In this document: positions 9,686 through 17,364 of the stretch, piece after piece | How the letters are laid out: the number at the start of each line of letters is the position of its first letter | How positions within the stretch are numbered: position 1 is the stretch's first letter | DNA from: CAIWHR01 sp963717695 | GTDB taxonomy: Bacteria; Pseudomonadota; Gammaproteobacteria; Burkholderiales; Casimicrobiaceae | Reading direction: 5' to 3' | Assembly (NCBI GenBank): GCA_963717695.1 | Contig: CAVQWR010000007.1 | Location: 186,001-250,000 of the forward strand | Length of the DNA: 64,000 nucleotides | Position numbers and translations under genes: made by a program | Notes under the pieces: model-generated | What the model was told of the DNA's origin: nothing | What the model saw: only the letters and a program-made list of their open reading frames with translations | Databases searched by the model: none

Positions 9686-9954
9686 AGCGGGCGGCGCGGT
9701 CCGGATTGCAGGAGGAAGAAGGTGGTACTGAAGGAGAGAGCGGGACGGCCGGCAACCCCGGCACGTACCCTATAAGATTGCGCCGCGGCCGGCTCCAGAC
9801 CGGGGCCGGCCGCGATGCGACGCAATCGACTTGAACGCATGACCGGGCCGCGAGGCACGCGCCGGACGCCGCAGCGTCGGCGCCCTCCGCCGCGGCCCAT
9901 CGGCAAGCCCGCGCCGCGCGCCAACCGCGCAGCCGGGGGGAGGTTGACTAGGCA
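9686..9954 (+). other. Intercistronic region between binding proteins and permeases
   Basis: This 269-bp gap holds a strong GC hairpin (9784-9814) and a TATAAG hexamer near 9771-9776 that could be a -10 element, without a convincing -35. No supported ORF is seen. It may contain an internal promoter or an RNA-processing point that lowers permease relative to binding-protein expression. Confidence 0.4.
9784..9814 (+). promoter_or_regulatory. Strong intercistronic hairpin
   Basis: CGCGGCCGGC at 9784-9793 pairs perfectly with GCCGGCCGCG at 9805-9814 around an 11-nt loop. No U-tract follows, so it is more likely an mRNA-stabilising or processing hairpin than an intrinsic terminator. Confidence 0.5.
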
Positions 9955-10894
9955 ATGGGCGCATACATCATCCGACGACTCTGGCAGATGATCCCGACGA
10001 TGCTCGGGGTGATTCTGCTGGTCTTCGTCCTGTTCAACTGGGTCGGCGGCGACCCGGCCTACGTGCTGGCCGGCAAGATCTCGAACCAGGAGCAGATCGA
10101 CAACATCCGGCGCCAGCTCGGCGTCGACCAGCCCTGGTTCGTCCAGCTCTGGATCTTCATCAAGCAGGTCGTCACGGGCGACTTCGGCGCCTCGTGGAGC
10201 ACCAACGAGAAGGTCTCGCACATCCTCGCGACGCGCCTCGGGCCGTCGCTGACGGTGGTGCTGCCGCTGACGATCCTCGACGCGCTGATCTCCATCGCGC
10301 TGGCGCTCGCCGTCGCCTACGTGCGCGGCTCGCTGACCGACCGGCTGGTGATGATCGTCTGCACCGTCGGCCTGTCGATCTCGATCCTCGTCTACATCAT
10401 CGTGTTCCAGTACGTGTTCGCCTACAAGCTCGGCTGGTTCCCGGTGCAGGGCTGGGGCAACAGCTTCGGCGAGAACCTGTTCGTCTACTCGTCGCTGCCC
10501 ATCCTGATCCTGCTCACCGTCAGCATCGCGCCCAGCCTGCGGCTCTACCGGACCTTCGTGCTGGACGAGATCAACCAGGACTACGTGCGCACGGGTCGCG
10601 CCAAGGGCCTGTCCGAGAACCGCATCATGTGGGTGCACGTGCTGCGCAACGCGTCGATCCCGATCATCACTAACCTCATGGCGAATCTGCCCGGCCTGCT
10701 GCTCGGGCGCGTTCCTGATCGAGCGCTTCTTCTCGATCCCGGGCATCGGCCGTGAGGTGATTCTCGCGGTCGAGCGCTCGGACTTCCCGGTGATCAAGGC
10801 GCTCACGGTCTACGTCGCGTTCGCGACGATGGCTTCGAACCTGCTGGCCGACCTCATGTACAAGTGGGTCGATCCGCGGGTCCAACTCAAATGA
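9955..10894 (+). CDS. ABC transporter permease, DppB/OppB type (single-base frameshift)
   Basis: An inner-membrane permease opening MGAYIIRRLWQMIPTMLGVILLVF, typical of DppB/OppB, with the EAA-loop region SENRIMWVHVLRNASIPI. The frame breaks at the GGG of 10705-10707. Dropping one G restores LLLGAFLIERFFSIPGIGREV and reading continues to the TGA at 10892-10894. Uncorrected, the protein would stop at 10755 after 266 aa with a nonsense tail. With the correction it is about 312 aa, normal for the family, and its stop overlaps the next ATG (ATGA at 10891). I infer a sequencing error rather than gene decay. Confidence 0.85.
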
Positions 10895-12102
10895 GTCAGA
10901 TGAGCGGGGCGGCGATGGCGCAAGACAAGATGGGCGCGACGGCGAATCCGCGCGAGATCCCGCACACCGTTTCTCCGGGGCTGTGGGCGCTCGGCTGGAA
11001 GCGGCTCAAGTCCGACTACGTCGGCATGGTGTCGCTCGCGATCGTGGCGGCGTTCTTCGTGCTGATGTTCCTGTCGGCCACGGGGCTCATCGCGAAGGAC
11101 TGGGCGAAGGAGGTCGGCGTCAACTATGCGCCACCGTCGTTCATCGGCGCCGACATCGAGGCCGGCGCTCCCGCCGCGCCGGCACCGGAAGCCCCCGCCG
11201 CGACGCCGCCGGCCGCGGAATACCAATCAACGATCGTCGACCCGCTCGCGAACGTGATGAACGAGATCAAGGGCGGGCAAGCCTTGCGGGCCGGCGCCGG
11301 CGGACCGCCGGCGGACGCCGGCAAGTCGGTCGACCCGCTGGCCGACGTGATGGCCGACATCAAGGCGGGCGAGAAGGACGTCGCCGCGGCTCCCGCCGAG
11401 CAGCGCGCGGCGACGCTGCCCTTCGGCGGCGACAAGTGGGGCCGCGACGTCCTGGCGAAGACCATCAAGGGCTCGGAGACGTCGATCTTCGTCGGCCTCG
11501 CGTCGGCGCTGGTCGCGGTCTTTATAGGCACGATCTTCGGCGCGCTGTCCGGCTACTACGGCAAGTGGGTCGACGACTTCTTCAACTGGTTCTACAGCGT
11601 GTTCAGCTCAATCCCGTATCTGCTGCTGATCCTCGCGGTCGCGGCGGTGCTGAACAAGCGCGGCATGGTGACGATCATCCTGATCCTCGGCCTCACCGGC
11701 TGGACCGGCGTGTTCCGCCTGATCCGCGGCGAATACATGAAGCACAAGGCGCGCGAGTACGTGCAGGCGGCCGACGCCATCGGCGCGTCGAACGCGCGGC
11801 GCATGTTCGTGCACATCTTCCCCAACGTGAGCCACGTGGTTCTGGTGCAGCTGTCGATTCTCGCGGTGGGCTTCATCAAGGCCGAGGTGATTCTGTCCTT
11901 CCTCGGATTCGGGGTGCCGGTCGACGTCGTGTCGTGGGGCTCGATGCTGAACGAGGCGCAGAACGAGCTGATCCTCGGCAAGTGGTGGCAGCTCGCCGCG
12001 GCGGGCACGGCGATGGCCGTGCTGGTCACCGCGTTCAGCCTGTTCACGGACGCGATGCGCGACGCGCTCGATCCGAAGCTGAAAGGAAAGGCAGGCGCAT
12101 GA
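10891..12102 (+). CDS. ABC transporter permease, DppC/OppC type, with a long periplasmic insert
   Basis: A 403-aa permease partner of the preceding gene, overlapping it by ATGA. The first helix lies around residues 44-66 (GMVSLAIVAAFFVLMFLSATG). The second half is a standard DppC core (SIFVGLASALVAVFIGTIFG, then the EAA loop EYVQAADAIGASNARRMFVHI). Between them is an unusual insert of about 110 residues, Ala/Pro-rich, containing a duplicated segment: DPLANVMNEIKGG and DPLADVMADIKAGE. Family members are usually about 300 aa, so the insert is extra. An in-frame alternative start lies at 10900. Confidence 0.88.
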   Translation: MSQMSGAAMAQDKMGATANPREIPHTVSPGLWALGWKRLKSDYVGMVSLAIVAAFFVLMFLSATGLIAKDWAKEVGVNYAPPSFIGADIEAGAPAAPAPEAPAATPPAAEYQSTIVDPLANVMNEIKGGQALRAGAGGPPADAGKSVDPLADVMADIKAGEKDVAAAPAEQRAATLPFGGDKWGRDVLAKTIKGSETSIFVGLASALVAVFIGTIFGALSGYYGKWVDDFFNWFYSVFSSIPYLLLILAVAAVLNKRGMVTIILILGLTGWTGVFRLIRGEYMKHKAREYVQAADAIGASNARRMFVHIFPNVSHVVLVQLSILAVGFIKAEVILSFLGFGVPVDVVSWGSMLNEAQNELILGKWWQLAAAGTAMAVLVTAFSLFTDAMRDALDPKLKGKAGA

Positions 12103-12214
12103 GCGGCGAGCAGGGGCCCCGCGCCTGCGCCGCGGGGATGCGAGCAAACGCGATTGCGCCCAATGGCCGACGCGTGGGCGTAGCACTTCCACGACACATC
12201 AAAGAGGCCATCGC

Positions 12215-13948
12215 ATGATGACCGACAAGAGCAATGACCCGCTCGTCCGCGTGCGCGACCTCCGGGTCTCGTTCCAGATCGACCGCGACCACACGTTCGA
12301 GGCGGTGAAGGGCATCTCGTTCGACATCCCGCGCAACCGCACGGTCGCGCTGGTCGGCGAATCCGGCAGCGGCAAGTCCGTGACGTCGCTTGCGATCCTC
12401 GGCCTCCTGCCGCCCGAGAACTCGATCATCGGCAAGGGCAGCGAAATCGTCTACGGCGGACGCAACCTGCTGGAGCTCGATCCCGCCGAGCTGCGCAAGC
12501 TCCGCGGCGCCGACATCTCGATGATCTTCCAGGAGCCGATGACCTCGCTCAATCCCGTGTTCACCTGCGGCTTCCAGCTGACCGAGGTGCTGCGCCTGCA
12601 CATGGGAATGACCGGCGCACAGGCGCGGAAGCGCGCGCTGGCACTCCTCGAGGAAGTCGGCATTCCCGATCCCGAGTACAAGATCAACGCGTACCCGTCG
12701 CAGATGTCGGGCGGCCAGCAGCAGCGGGTGATGATCGCGATGGCGATCGCCTGCGAGCCGAAGCTCCTGATCGCCGACGAGCCGACCACGGCGCTCGACG
12801 TCACGATCCAAAAGCAGATCCTCGACCTCATCGCGGCGCTGCAGAAGAAGCACCAGATGTCCGTGCTCTTCATCACGCACGACCTCGCGGTCGTCGGCGA
12901 CATCGCCGACGACGTCGTCGTCATGCGCAACGGCGAGATCCGCGAGCAGGGGCCGGCGCGCGCGGTGTTCGAGAATCCGCAGGACGCCTACACCAAGGCG
13001 CTGCTGAAGTGCCGCCCGCAGCTCGACCGCCGGCCGACGCGTCTGCCCGTCATCGAGGACTACATGGACGGCACCGCGCGCGGTCCGCAGCACATGGAGG
13101 AGCGCGTGCGCGGCGCGCTGCCGGGCGACCCGGTCGTGCTCGAGGTGCGCAAGCTCTGCAAGAATTTCTATTCGCGCGAAGGCCTCTTCGGCACGCGGAC
13201 GTTCGAGGCGGTGAAGGACGTCTCGTTCAAGCTGCGCAAGGGCAAGACGCTCGGCCTCGTCGGCGAATCCGGATCGGGCAAGACCACTGTCGGGCTGACG
13301 CTGATGCGGCTGCACGAGGCGACGTCCGGCGAGGCGATCTTCGAGGGCCGCGACATCCTGTCGATGTCGCCGCGCGAGTTCATGCCGTTCAAGCGGCGCA
13401 TCCAGATCATCTTCCAGAACCCGTACGCGTCGCTCAACCCGCGCTTCACCATCGGGCACATCCTGACGGAGCCGATGCAAATACACGGCATCGGCGACGA
13501 CTCGCAGCATCGCACGGAGCTCGCCTTCGAGCTGCTGCAGAAGGTCGGGCTTCCCGAGGTCTCGTTCTACAAGTATCCGCACGAGTTCTCGGGCGGGCAG
13601 CGGCAGCGGATCGCGATCGCCCGCTGCCTCACGATGAAGCCCGACATCCTGATCTGCGACGAATCGGTGTCGGCGCTCGACGTGTCGGTGCAGGCGCAGG
13701 TGCTGAACCTGCTGCAGGACCTGCAGGACGAGTTCGGCCTCTCCTACATCTTCATTTCGCACGACCTCGCGGTCGTGAAGTACATCTCCGACGAGATCAT
13801 GGTGATGAGCGAAGGGAAGATCGTCGAGATCGCGAATTCGGACGAGGTCTATCGCAACCCGCGCGAGCCGTACACGCAGCGGCTGCTGGCGTCGATTCCG
13901 AAGGGCTGGCACCCGGGCGCCGCGCGCGCGGAGGCGCCGCCCGCCTGA
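12215..13948 (+). CDS. Fused double ATPase of peptide-type ABC importer (DppD-DppF fusion)
   Basis: A 577-aa protein with two complete nucleotide-binding domains that powers the importer. Domain 1 (about residues 8-265) has GESGSGKS, MSGGQQQR and LLIADEPTTALD; domain 2 (about 305-560) has GESGSGKTT, FSGGQRQR and ILICDESVSALD. Fused DppD/F-type subunits are common (GsiA, YejF). AAAGAGG at 12200-12206 is a good ribosome site for the ATG at 12215; the second ATG at 12218 is possible. It lies 112 bp after the DppC-type permease and completes the operon that starts at 6027. Confidence 0.92.
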   Translation: MMTDKSNDPLVRVRDLRVSFQIDRDHTFEAVKGISFDIPRNRTVALVGESGSGKSVTSLAILGLLPPENSIIGKGSEIVYGGRNLLELDPAELRKLRGADISMIFQEPMTSLNPVFTCGFQLTEVLRLHMGMTGAQARKRALALLEEVGIPDPEYKINAYPSQMSGGQQQRVMIAMAIACEPKLLIADEPTTALDVTIQKQILDLIAALQKKHQMSVLFITHDLAVVGDIADDVVVMRNGEIREQGPARAVFENPQDAYTKALLKCRPQLDRRPTRLPVIEDYMDGTARGPQHMEERVRGALPGDPVVLEVRKLCKNFYSREGLFGTRTFEAVKDVSFKLRKGKTLGLVGESGSGKTTVGLTLMRLHEATSGEAIFEGRDILSMSPREFMPFKRRIQIIFQNPYASLNPRFTIGHILTEPMQIHGIGDDSQHRTELAFELLQKVGLPEVSFYKYPHEFSGGQRQRIAIARCLTMKPDILICDESVSALDVSVQAQVLNLLQDLQDEFGLSYIFISHDLAVVKYISDEIMVMSEGKIVEIANSDEVYRNPREPYTQRLLASIPKGWHPGAARAEAPPA

Positions 13949-13979
13949 CACATCGCCGGTGGCCCGAAGGACGGACACT

Positions 13980-14648
13980 ATGTCGAGCGAACGGGAGCAG
14001 GCGCTCTTCGCCGCGATCGACGGCGGCGACCTCGTTGAGGTGCGCGCAATGATTTCCGGCGACCCGGCGCTCGCCGGTGCGCGTGATCCTGCGGGTGTGT
14101 CGGCAAGCCTCCACGCCCGCTACCGCGGGCGCTCCGACATCGCTGATGCGCTGTTCGCCGCGGCAGTGAATCCGGATATCTTCGACTGCGCCGCGGCCGG
14201 GAGCCTCGTAGGCGCGACCCGCTGCGTTGATGCCACGCCAACCGCGGCAAAGGCATTCTCGACCGACGGCTTCACCGCGCTGCACCTCGCGGCCTTCTTC
14301 AACCGGTCAGAGGTCGCCGCGCTGCTGATCGAGCGCGGCGCCGACGTGGATGCCGTCGCGCGCAATCCGATGAAGGTGCGGCCATTGCACAGTGCCGCGA
14401 CGATGCGGGCTGGCGCCGTGGTCGCGGCGCTGCTCGCGCACGGCGCAGATCCCAATGCACCGCAGGAGCAGGGCGCGACCGCGCTCATGTCGGCGGCGGC
14501 GAGCGGAGACGCCGCGAGTGTCGTGGCTCTGTTGAAGCACGGCGCCGACGTGCACGCGCGCGGCGCTGACGGCAAGAGCGCGCTCGACCACGCGCGGGAG
14601 CGCAACCGGCAGGACGTCGTCAGGCTTCTTTCGCCAGCGGCAGGTTGA
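13980..14648 (+). CDS. Ankyrin-repeat protein
   Basis: A 222-aa soluble protein built of ankyrin repeats; the clearest are DGFTALHLAAFFNRSEVAAL, VRPLHSAATMRAGAVVAALL and QGATALMSAAASGDAASVVA, each followed by a HGAD-type turn. There is no signal peptide. It starts 31 bp after the ABC ATPase with GAAGGACGG upstream of the ATG and may be co-transcribed. Ankyrin proteins mediate protein contacts; a partner cannot be named. Confidence 0.85.
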   Translation: MSSEREQALFAAIDGGDLVEVRAMISGDPALAGARDPAGVSASLHARYRGRSDIADALFAAAVNPDIFDCAAAGSLVGATRCVDATPTAAKAFSTDGFTALHLAAFFNRSEVAALLIERGADVDAVARNPMKVRPLHSAATMRAGAVVAALLAHGADPNAPQEQGATALMSAAASGDAASVVALLKHGADVHARGADGKSALDHARERNRQDVVRLLSPAAG

Positions 14649-15043
14649 GAGCCTCGCGGGGCAGGTGCCCCCGCCGTGGCGGCTGCGATTGACGCGGCGC
14701 TCGTGGTTTCTCCTGCGGCGGTTGCTGCACGTGAATGCGAATCCGTCGCATTTGCACATCGGCGATTTCCTTGTTGCGCAATCCACCGCGATCCGCGACG
14801 TGTTCGTGATCGCGCGAAGGTCGTTGACCTGCGTCAACCTGTCGCAGGGATGCCGGGTGGACATTGCGTTTCAACATGTACTTGCAGCGTCACGATGTCC
14901 GCCCGGATCGCATTTGCGCGTTCCGCCTGCAGATCACGACCCTCGCCCGGCCGTGGATCGATTCCGGGCCACCCGGCGCGATCGACCGATCGACTTCCGT
15001 GGTCTGAACCACCATTCGCACACAACCTATCCCGGATCCCAAC
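14649..15043 (+). other. Intergenic region upstream of the cytochrome cluster
   Basis: This 395-bp gap has no supported gene. It contains the FNR/CRP-type palindrome at 14824-14837, about 207 bp before the NapC-type start, followed by TGTCGCAGGG. A matching block (palindrome plus TGACGCAGGG) recurs before the monohaem cytochrome gene, which marks this as the regulatory region of the cluster. Confidence 0.5.
14824..14837 (+). promoter_or_regulatory. FNR/CRP-family binding site (TTGAC-N4-GTCAA)
   Basis: TTGACCTGCGTCAA is a perfect palindrome matching the FNR/DNR-type pattern TTGAY-N4-RTCAA. The identical 14-mer occurs at 16784-16797, also upstream of cytochrome genes. I infer redox (oxygen or nitric-oxide) control of the electron-transfer cluster. 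Confidence 0.65.
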
Positions 15044-15646
15044 ATGGACGAGCCCGCGTCGAAACCATCATTGGCCAGCCGTTTGCGCGCCCTCTTCCTG
15101 CGTCCCTCGCGTTTTTCTCTGGTTGCGGTGGCAGCGATCGGAATGATCTGCGGGCTCATGTTCTGGGGCGCCTTCAACACCGGCATGGAGGCGACGAATC
15201 AGCTCGTTTTTTGCACGAGCTGCCACGAGATGCGCGACACGGTGTTCCAGGAATACAAGGAGACCATTCATTACAAGAATCGCTCGGGCGTGCGCGCGAT
15301 CTGCCCCGACTGTCACGTGCCGAAGGACTGGACGCACAAGTTCGTGCGCAAGGTTCAGGCAAGCAAGGAGCTCTACAGCAAATTCATCGGGGGCTCGATC
15401 GACACGCCGGAAAAATTCGAAGCCAAGCGGATGGAACTGGCCGAGCACGTCTGGGCGACGATGAAGGAAACCGATTCGCGCGAATGCAGGAACTGCCACT
15501 CCTGGGATGCCATGGATCCGCACAAGCAGAGCCCGCGCGCCGCGGCGAAGATGGCGCAGGCGCAGAAGGAGGGCAAAACGTGCATCGATTGCCACAAGGG
15601 GATCGCGCACCTGCTGCCCAAGGAATACAACGAGGACGATCAATGA
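15044..15646 (+). CDS. NapC/NirT/CymA-family tetrahaem cytochrome c
   Basis: A 200-aa inner-membrane quinol:cytochrome oxidoreductase that passes electrons between the quinone pool and periplasmic cytochromes. One N-terminal transmembrane anchor (about residues 25-44) precedes four CXXCH sites: CTSCH (57-61), CPDCH, CRNCH and CIDCH. The spacing and the TNQLVFCTSCHEMRD start match the NapC/CymA family; length is typical. It heads a run of cytochrome genes leading to an MtrA/MtrB pair, so a CymA/MtoC-like role between quinones and the MtrA-type decahaem is likely. Direction of electron flow is not determined by sequence. Confidence 0.93.
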   Translation: MDEPASKPSLASRLRALFLRPSRFSLVAVAAIGMICGLMFWGAFNTGMEATNQLVFCTSCHEMRDTVFQEYKETIHYKNRSGVRAICPDCHVPKDWTHKFVRKVQASKELYSKFIGGSIDTPEKFEAKRMELAEHVWATMKETDSRECRNCHSWDAMDPHKQSPRAAAKMAQAQKEGKTCIDCHKGIAHLLPKEYNEDDQ

Positions 15647-15685
15647 TGCTCGACCCGACTCGAATTTGATGAGCAGGAGAGGACG

Positions 15686-15823
15686 ATGACGACAGCGCTC
15701 TGGACCGTATTTGCCAGTTTGGCATTGGTGGCTGTTTTTACTGCGTGCATCGTGGTGGTGGTCGTGGGGGTACGCTCGCTGGAGCACATCGTGTGGAGGA
15801 TCCGGCACAAGCGCGTGGCATGA
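15686..15823 (+). CDS. 45-residue single-span membrane protein within the cytochrome cluster
   Basis: A short ORF beginning MTTALWTVFASLALVAVFTA, with one hydrophobic helix (about residues 5-29) and a basic tail ending RHKRVA. AGGAGAGG lies 4 to 11 nt before its ATG, which is strong support for translation. It fits the 236-bp gap between the tetrahaem gene and the two-domain cytochrome gene, and its stop overlaps an in-frame ATG of the next reading frame (ATGA at 15820). No family is recognised. Position suggests a small subunit or assembly partner of the NapC-type cytochrome. Confidence 0.6.
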   Translation: MTTALWTVFASLALVAVFTACIVVVVVGVRSLEHIVWRIRHKRVA

Positions 15824-15882
15824 GTTCCGTGCCGCCACGAAGCCGGGCCGCAGCGCCGCACCCATATCCTATTGAGGCCGAC

Positions 15883-16527
15883 GTGAAAGCAGCAATGAAG
15901 CCAGGCCGGTGCGTCATGCCGGGCGCGCTCGCGCTTGCCGGCGCGTTGCTGGCCGCAGTATCCACGGACGCCGTCGCCCTGGATGTCATCGCCGCGCAGA
16001 CGCTCGCACGCCAGAGCGGTTGCCTGAAGTGCCACAGCGTCTACCAGAAGAAGGTCGGCCCGGCGTGGAAGGATGTCGCCGTCAAGTATCACGGCGAGCC
16101 GGATGCCGAGAAGCGCCTGTATCTGCACGTCACGACGGGACGCAAGGCAAAGTTCGAGGACGGACACACCGAGGACCACCCGATCGTCAAGACGAACGAT
16201 CCCGCGCGCGTGAACAACCTGGTGGAGTGGATTCTCGCGCTCCCGGTCGCCGCGCCGGTAGACGCCGACGCTGCAAGGACGCTCGCGCGGCAGAGCAAAT
16301 GCCTCGAATGCCACGCCGTGGACGTCAAGAAGGTGGGCCCGGCATGGAAGGACGTCGCGACGAAGTACCTCGACAAGCCCGATGCCGAGGACAGGCTCTA
16401 CAAGCACGTCACGACGGGACGAAAGGCAAAGTTCGCCGACGGCCACGAGGAGAGTCATCCGATCGTGAAGACGCGCGATCCCGACCGGATCAACAACCTC
16501 GTCGACTGGATCCTGTCGCTGAAGTGA
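15883..16527 (+). CDS. Two-domain (dihaem) small cytochrome c, MtoD-like repeat
   Basis: A periplasmic protein of 214 aa with a signal peptide (to about AVA before LDVIAAQ) and two near-identical class-I-like domains. Domain haem sites are CLKCH and CLECH, each followed by KKVGPAWKDVA and later HVTTGRKAKF-DGH-HPIVK. The domains are so alike that an in-gene duplication is clear. Neither has the usual Met ligand (no GXXXMP); each has DGHXEXHP instead. The start is GTG 15883 (GAGG 5 nt upstream) or ATG 15895; ATG 15820 overlaps the small ORF. By place and type it resembles the shuttle MtoD of Fe(II)-oxidation clusters. Confidence 0.82.
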   Translation: MKAAMKPGRCVMPGALALAGALLAAVSTDAVALDVIAAQTLARQSGCLKCHSVYQKKVGPAWKDVAVKYHGEPDAEKRLYLHVTTGRKAKFEDGHTEDHPIVKTNDPARVNNLVEWILALPVAAPVDADAARTLARQSKCLECHAVDVKKVGPAWKDVATKYLDKPDAEDRLYKHVTTGRKAKFADGHEESHPIVKTRDPDRINNLVDWILSLK

Positions 16528-16933
16528 GCCCGACGGCGCCCCGCTCGGCGCCGGCACTCGTAGGTCCTTCCCCGCGGCACCAACGCGATCAGTTGCCGCA
16601 TCCATCCTGAAGTTCGTGCCGAATTTCGCGTGCAGGCGCGAAGTCGCGCCCGTCGCGTCGTTCATCCTGGCAGTTCAATCGCGCGCGATCACAATGCGAC
16701 GCAATCTCAATCGCAATACACGAACTTGCGCTTGTTGCTTTTGTGAGCGCGCGACGCGATTCATCGCGATCCCGTGCGACGAATTGACCTGCGTCAAGAT
16801 GACGCAGGGGCGAGCGGCAGAAAGTTCATCGCATGCAACACGAACGTGCACTGACGTACGCACGAACGCTCACGGCCTTCCGGCCAGTCCCGCGACTTCG
16901 CGCTCGCGAAGCCTCATTTCCCTCGGAGAATCC
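16528..16933 (+). other. Intergenic region with second FNR-type site
   Basis: This 406-bp gap holds a 7-bp-stem hairpin right after the dihaem gene (CGGCGCC at 16534-16540 with GGCGCCG at 16547-16553, no U-tract) and the palindrome at 16784-16797. No gene is supported. A new transcript probably starts here for the monohaem-mtrA-mtrB group. Confidence 0.45.
16784..16797 (+). promoter_or_regulatory. FNR/CRP-family binding site, second copy
   Basis: TTGACCTGCGTCAA is identical to the site at 14824, again followed two bases later by a TG-N-CGCAGGG block (16800-16809). It lies 137 bp upstream of the monohaem cytochrome ATG. Conservation of site and flank between two promoters argues for function. 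Confidence 0.65.
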
Positions 16934-17284
16934 ATGAACATCAATCGACCTTGCGTGTCGGCGCTCGGCCTCGCCACTGCAGCACTCGCGCTTTCATTGT
17001 CAGGGAACGCGTTCGCGGTCGATGCCGCTGCCGCTCAGGCGCTCGCCCGGCAGAACAACTGCTTCAAGTGCCACGCGGTCGACAAGAACAAGGAGGCGAC
17101 GTCCTGGCACGAGCTCGCCGCGAAGCTCAAGAGCGACAAGAACGCGCAGGCAACGCTGATGAAGCACCTGACCACCGGACCCAAGGTCAAGTTCCTCGAC
17201 GGTCACGAGGAGGAGCACCCGATCATCAAGACCAAGGATCAGGACCAGATCAAGAATCTGATCGACTGGATCCTGTCCCTGTAG
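16934..17284 (+). CDS. Small monohaem cytochrome c, MtoD-like
   Basis: A 116-aa periplasmic cytochrome: signal peptide ending GNAFA before VDAAAAQ, one CFKCH haem site, and the same C-terminal pattern as the dihaem protein (LTTGPKVKFLDGHEEEHPII, then NLIDWILSL). No Met follows the haem site where an axial ligand would be expected; the His residues of DGHEEEHP are candidates. GGAGA lies 4 to 8 nt before the ATG. Small class-I-like cytochromes beside MtrA/MtrB-type genes act as periplasmic shuttles, so this likely links the NapC-type protein to the decahaem. Confidence 0.85.
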   Translation: MNINRPCVSALGLATAALALSLSGNAFAVDAAAAQALARQNNCFKCHAVDKNKEATSWHELAAKLKSDKNAQATLMKHLTTGPKVKFLDGHEEEHPIIKTKDQDQIKNLIDWILSL

Positions 17285-17313
17285 CGATCGCCTCCGGGCA
17301 TTCGCGGGGAACG

Positions 17314-17336
17314 CGACCGGCGCATTCCGCCGGTCG
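17314..17336 (+). promoter_or_regulatory. Intercistronic hairpin before the decahaem gene
   Basis: CGACCGGCG at 17314-17322 pairs with CGCCGGTCG at 17328-17336 around a 5-nt loop. No U-tract follows. It could set relative levels of the monohaem and decahaem genes by RNA processing or partial termination. Confidence 0.4.
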
Positions 17337-17364
17337 ACAGGAAGTGCAACGAAGGGGAACAACG

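Noticed and set aside
12099..12218. 39-codon ORF joining the DppC-type permease and the double ATPase by ATGA overlaps on both sides
   Set aside because: Composition is Arg/Ala/Gly-rich and the protein matches nothing recognisable. The good ribosome site (AAAGAGG) serves the ATPase start. It could be a coupling leader, but the evidence is too thin.
12044..13978. 644-codon antisense ORF opposite the double ATPase
   Set aside because: Arg/Asp/Leu/His-rich shadow of a GC-rich gene; the sense strand encodes two full ABC domains. Similar long antisense frames at 5997-7949, 7802-9643 and 48704-50698 were dismissed for the same reason.
16534..16553. Hairpin after the dihaem cytochrome gene as an intrinsic terminator
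   Set aside because: The stem is good, but no U-tract follows, so termination is not supported. It is noted in the intergenic entry only.
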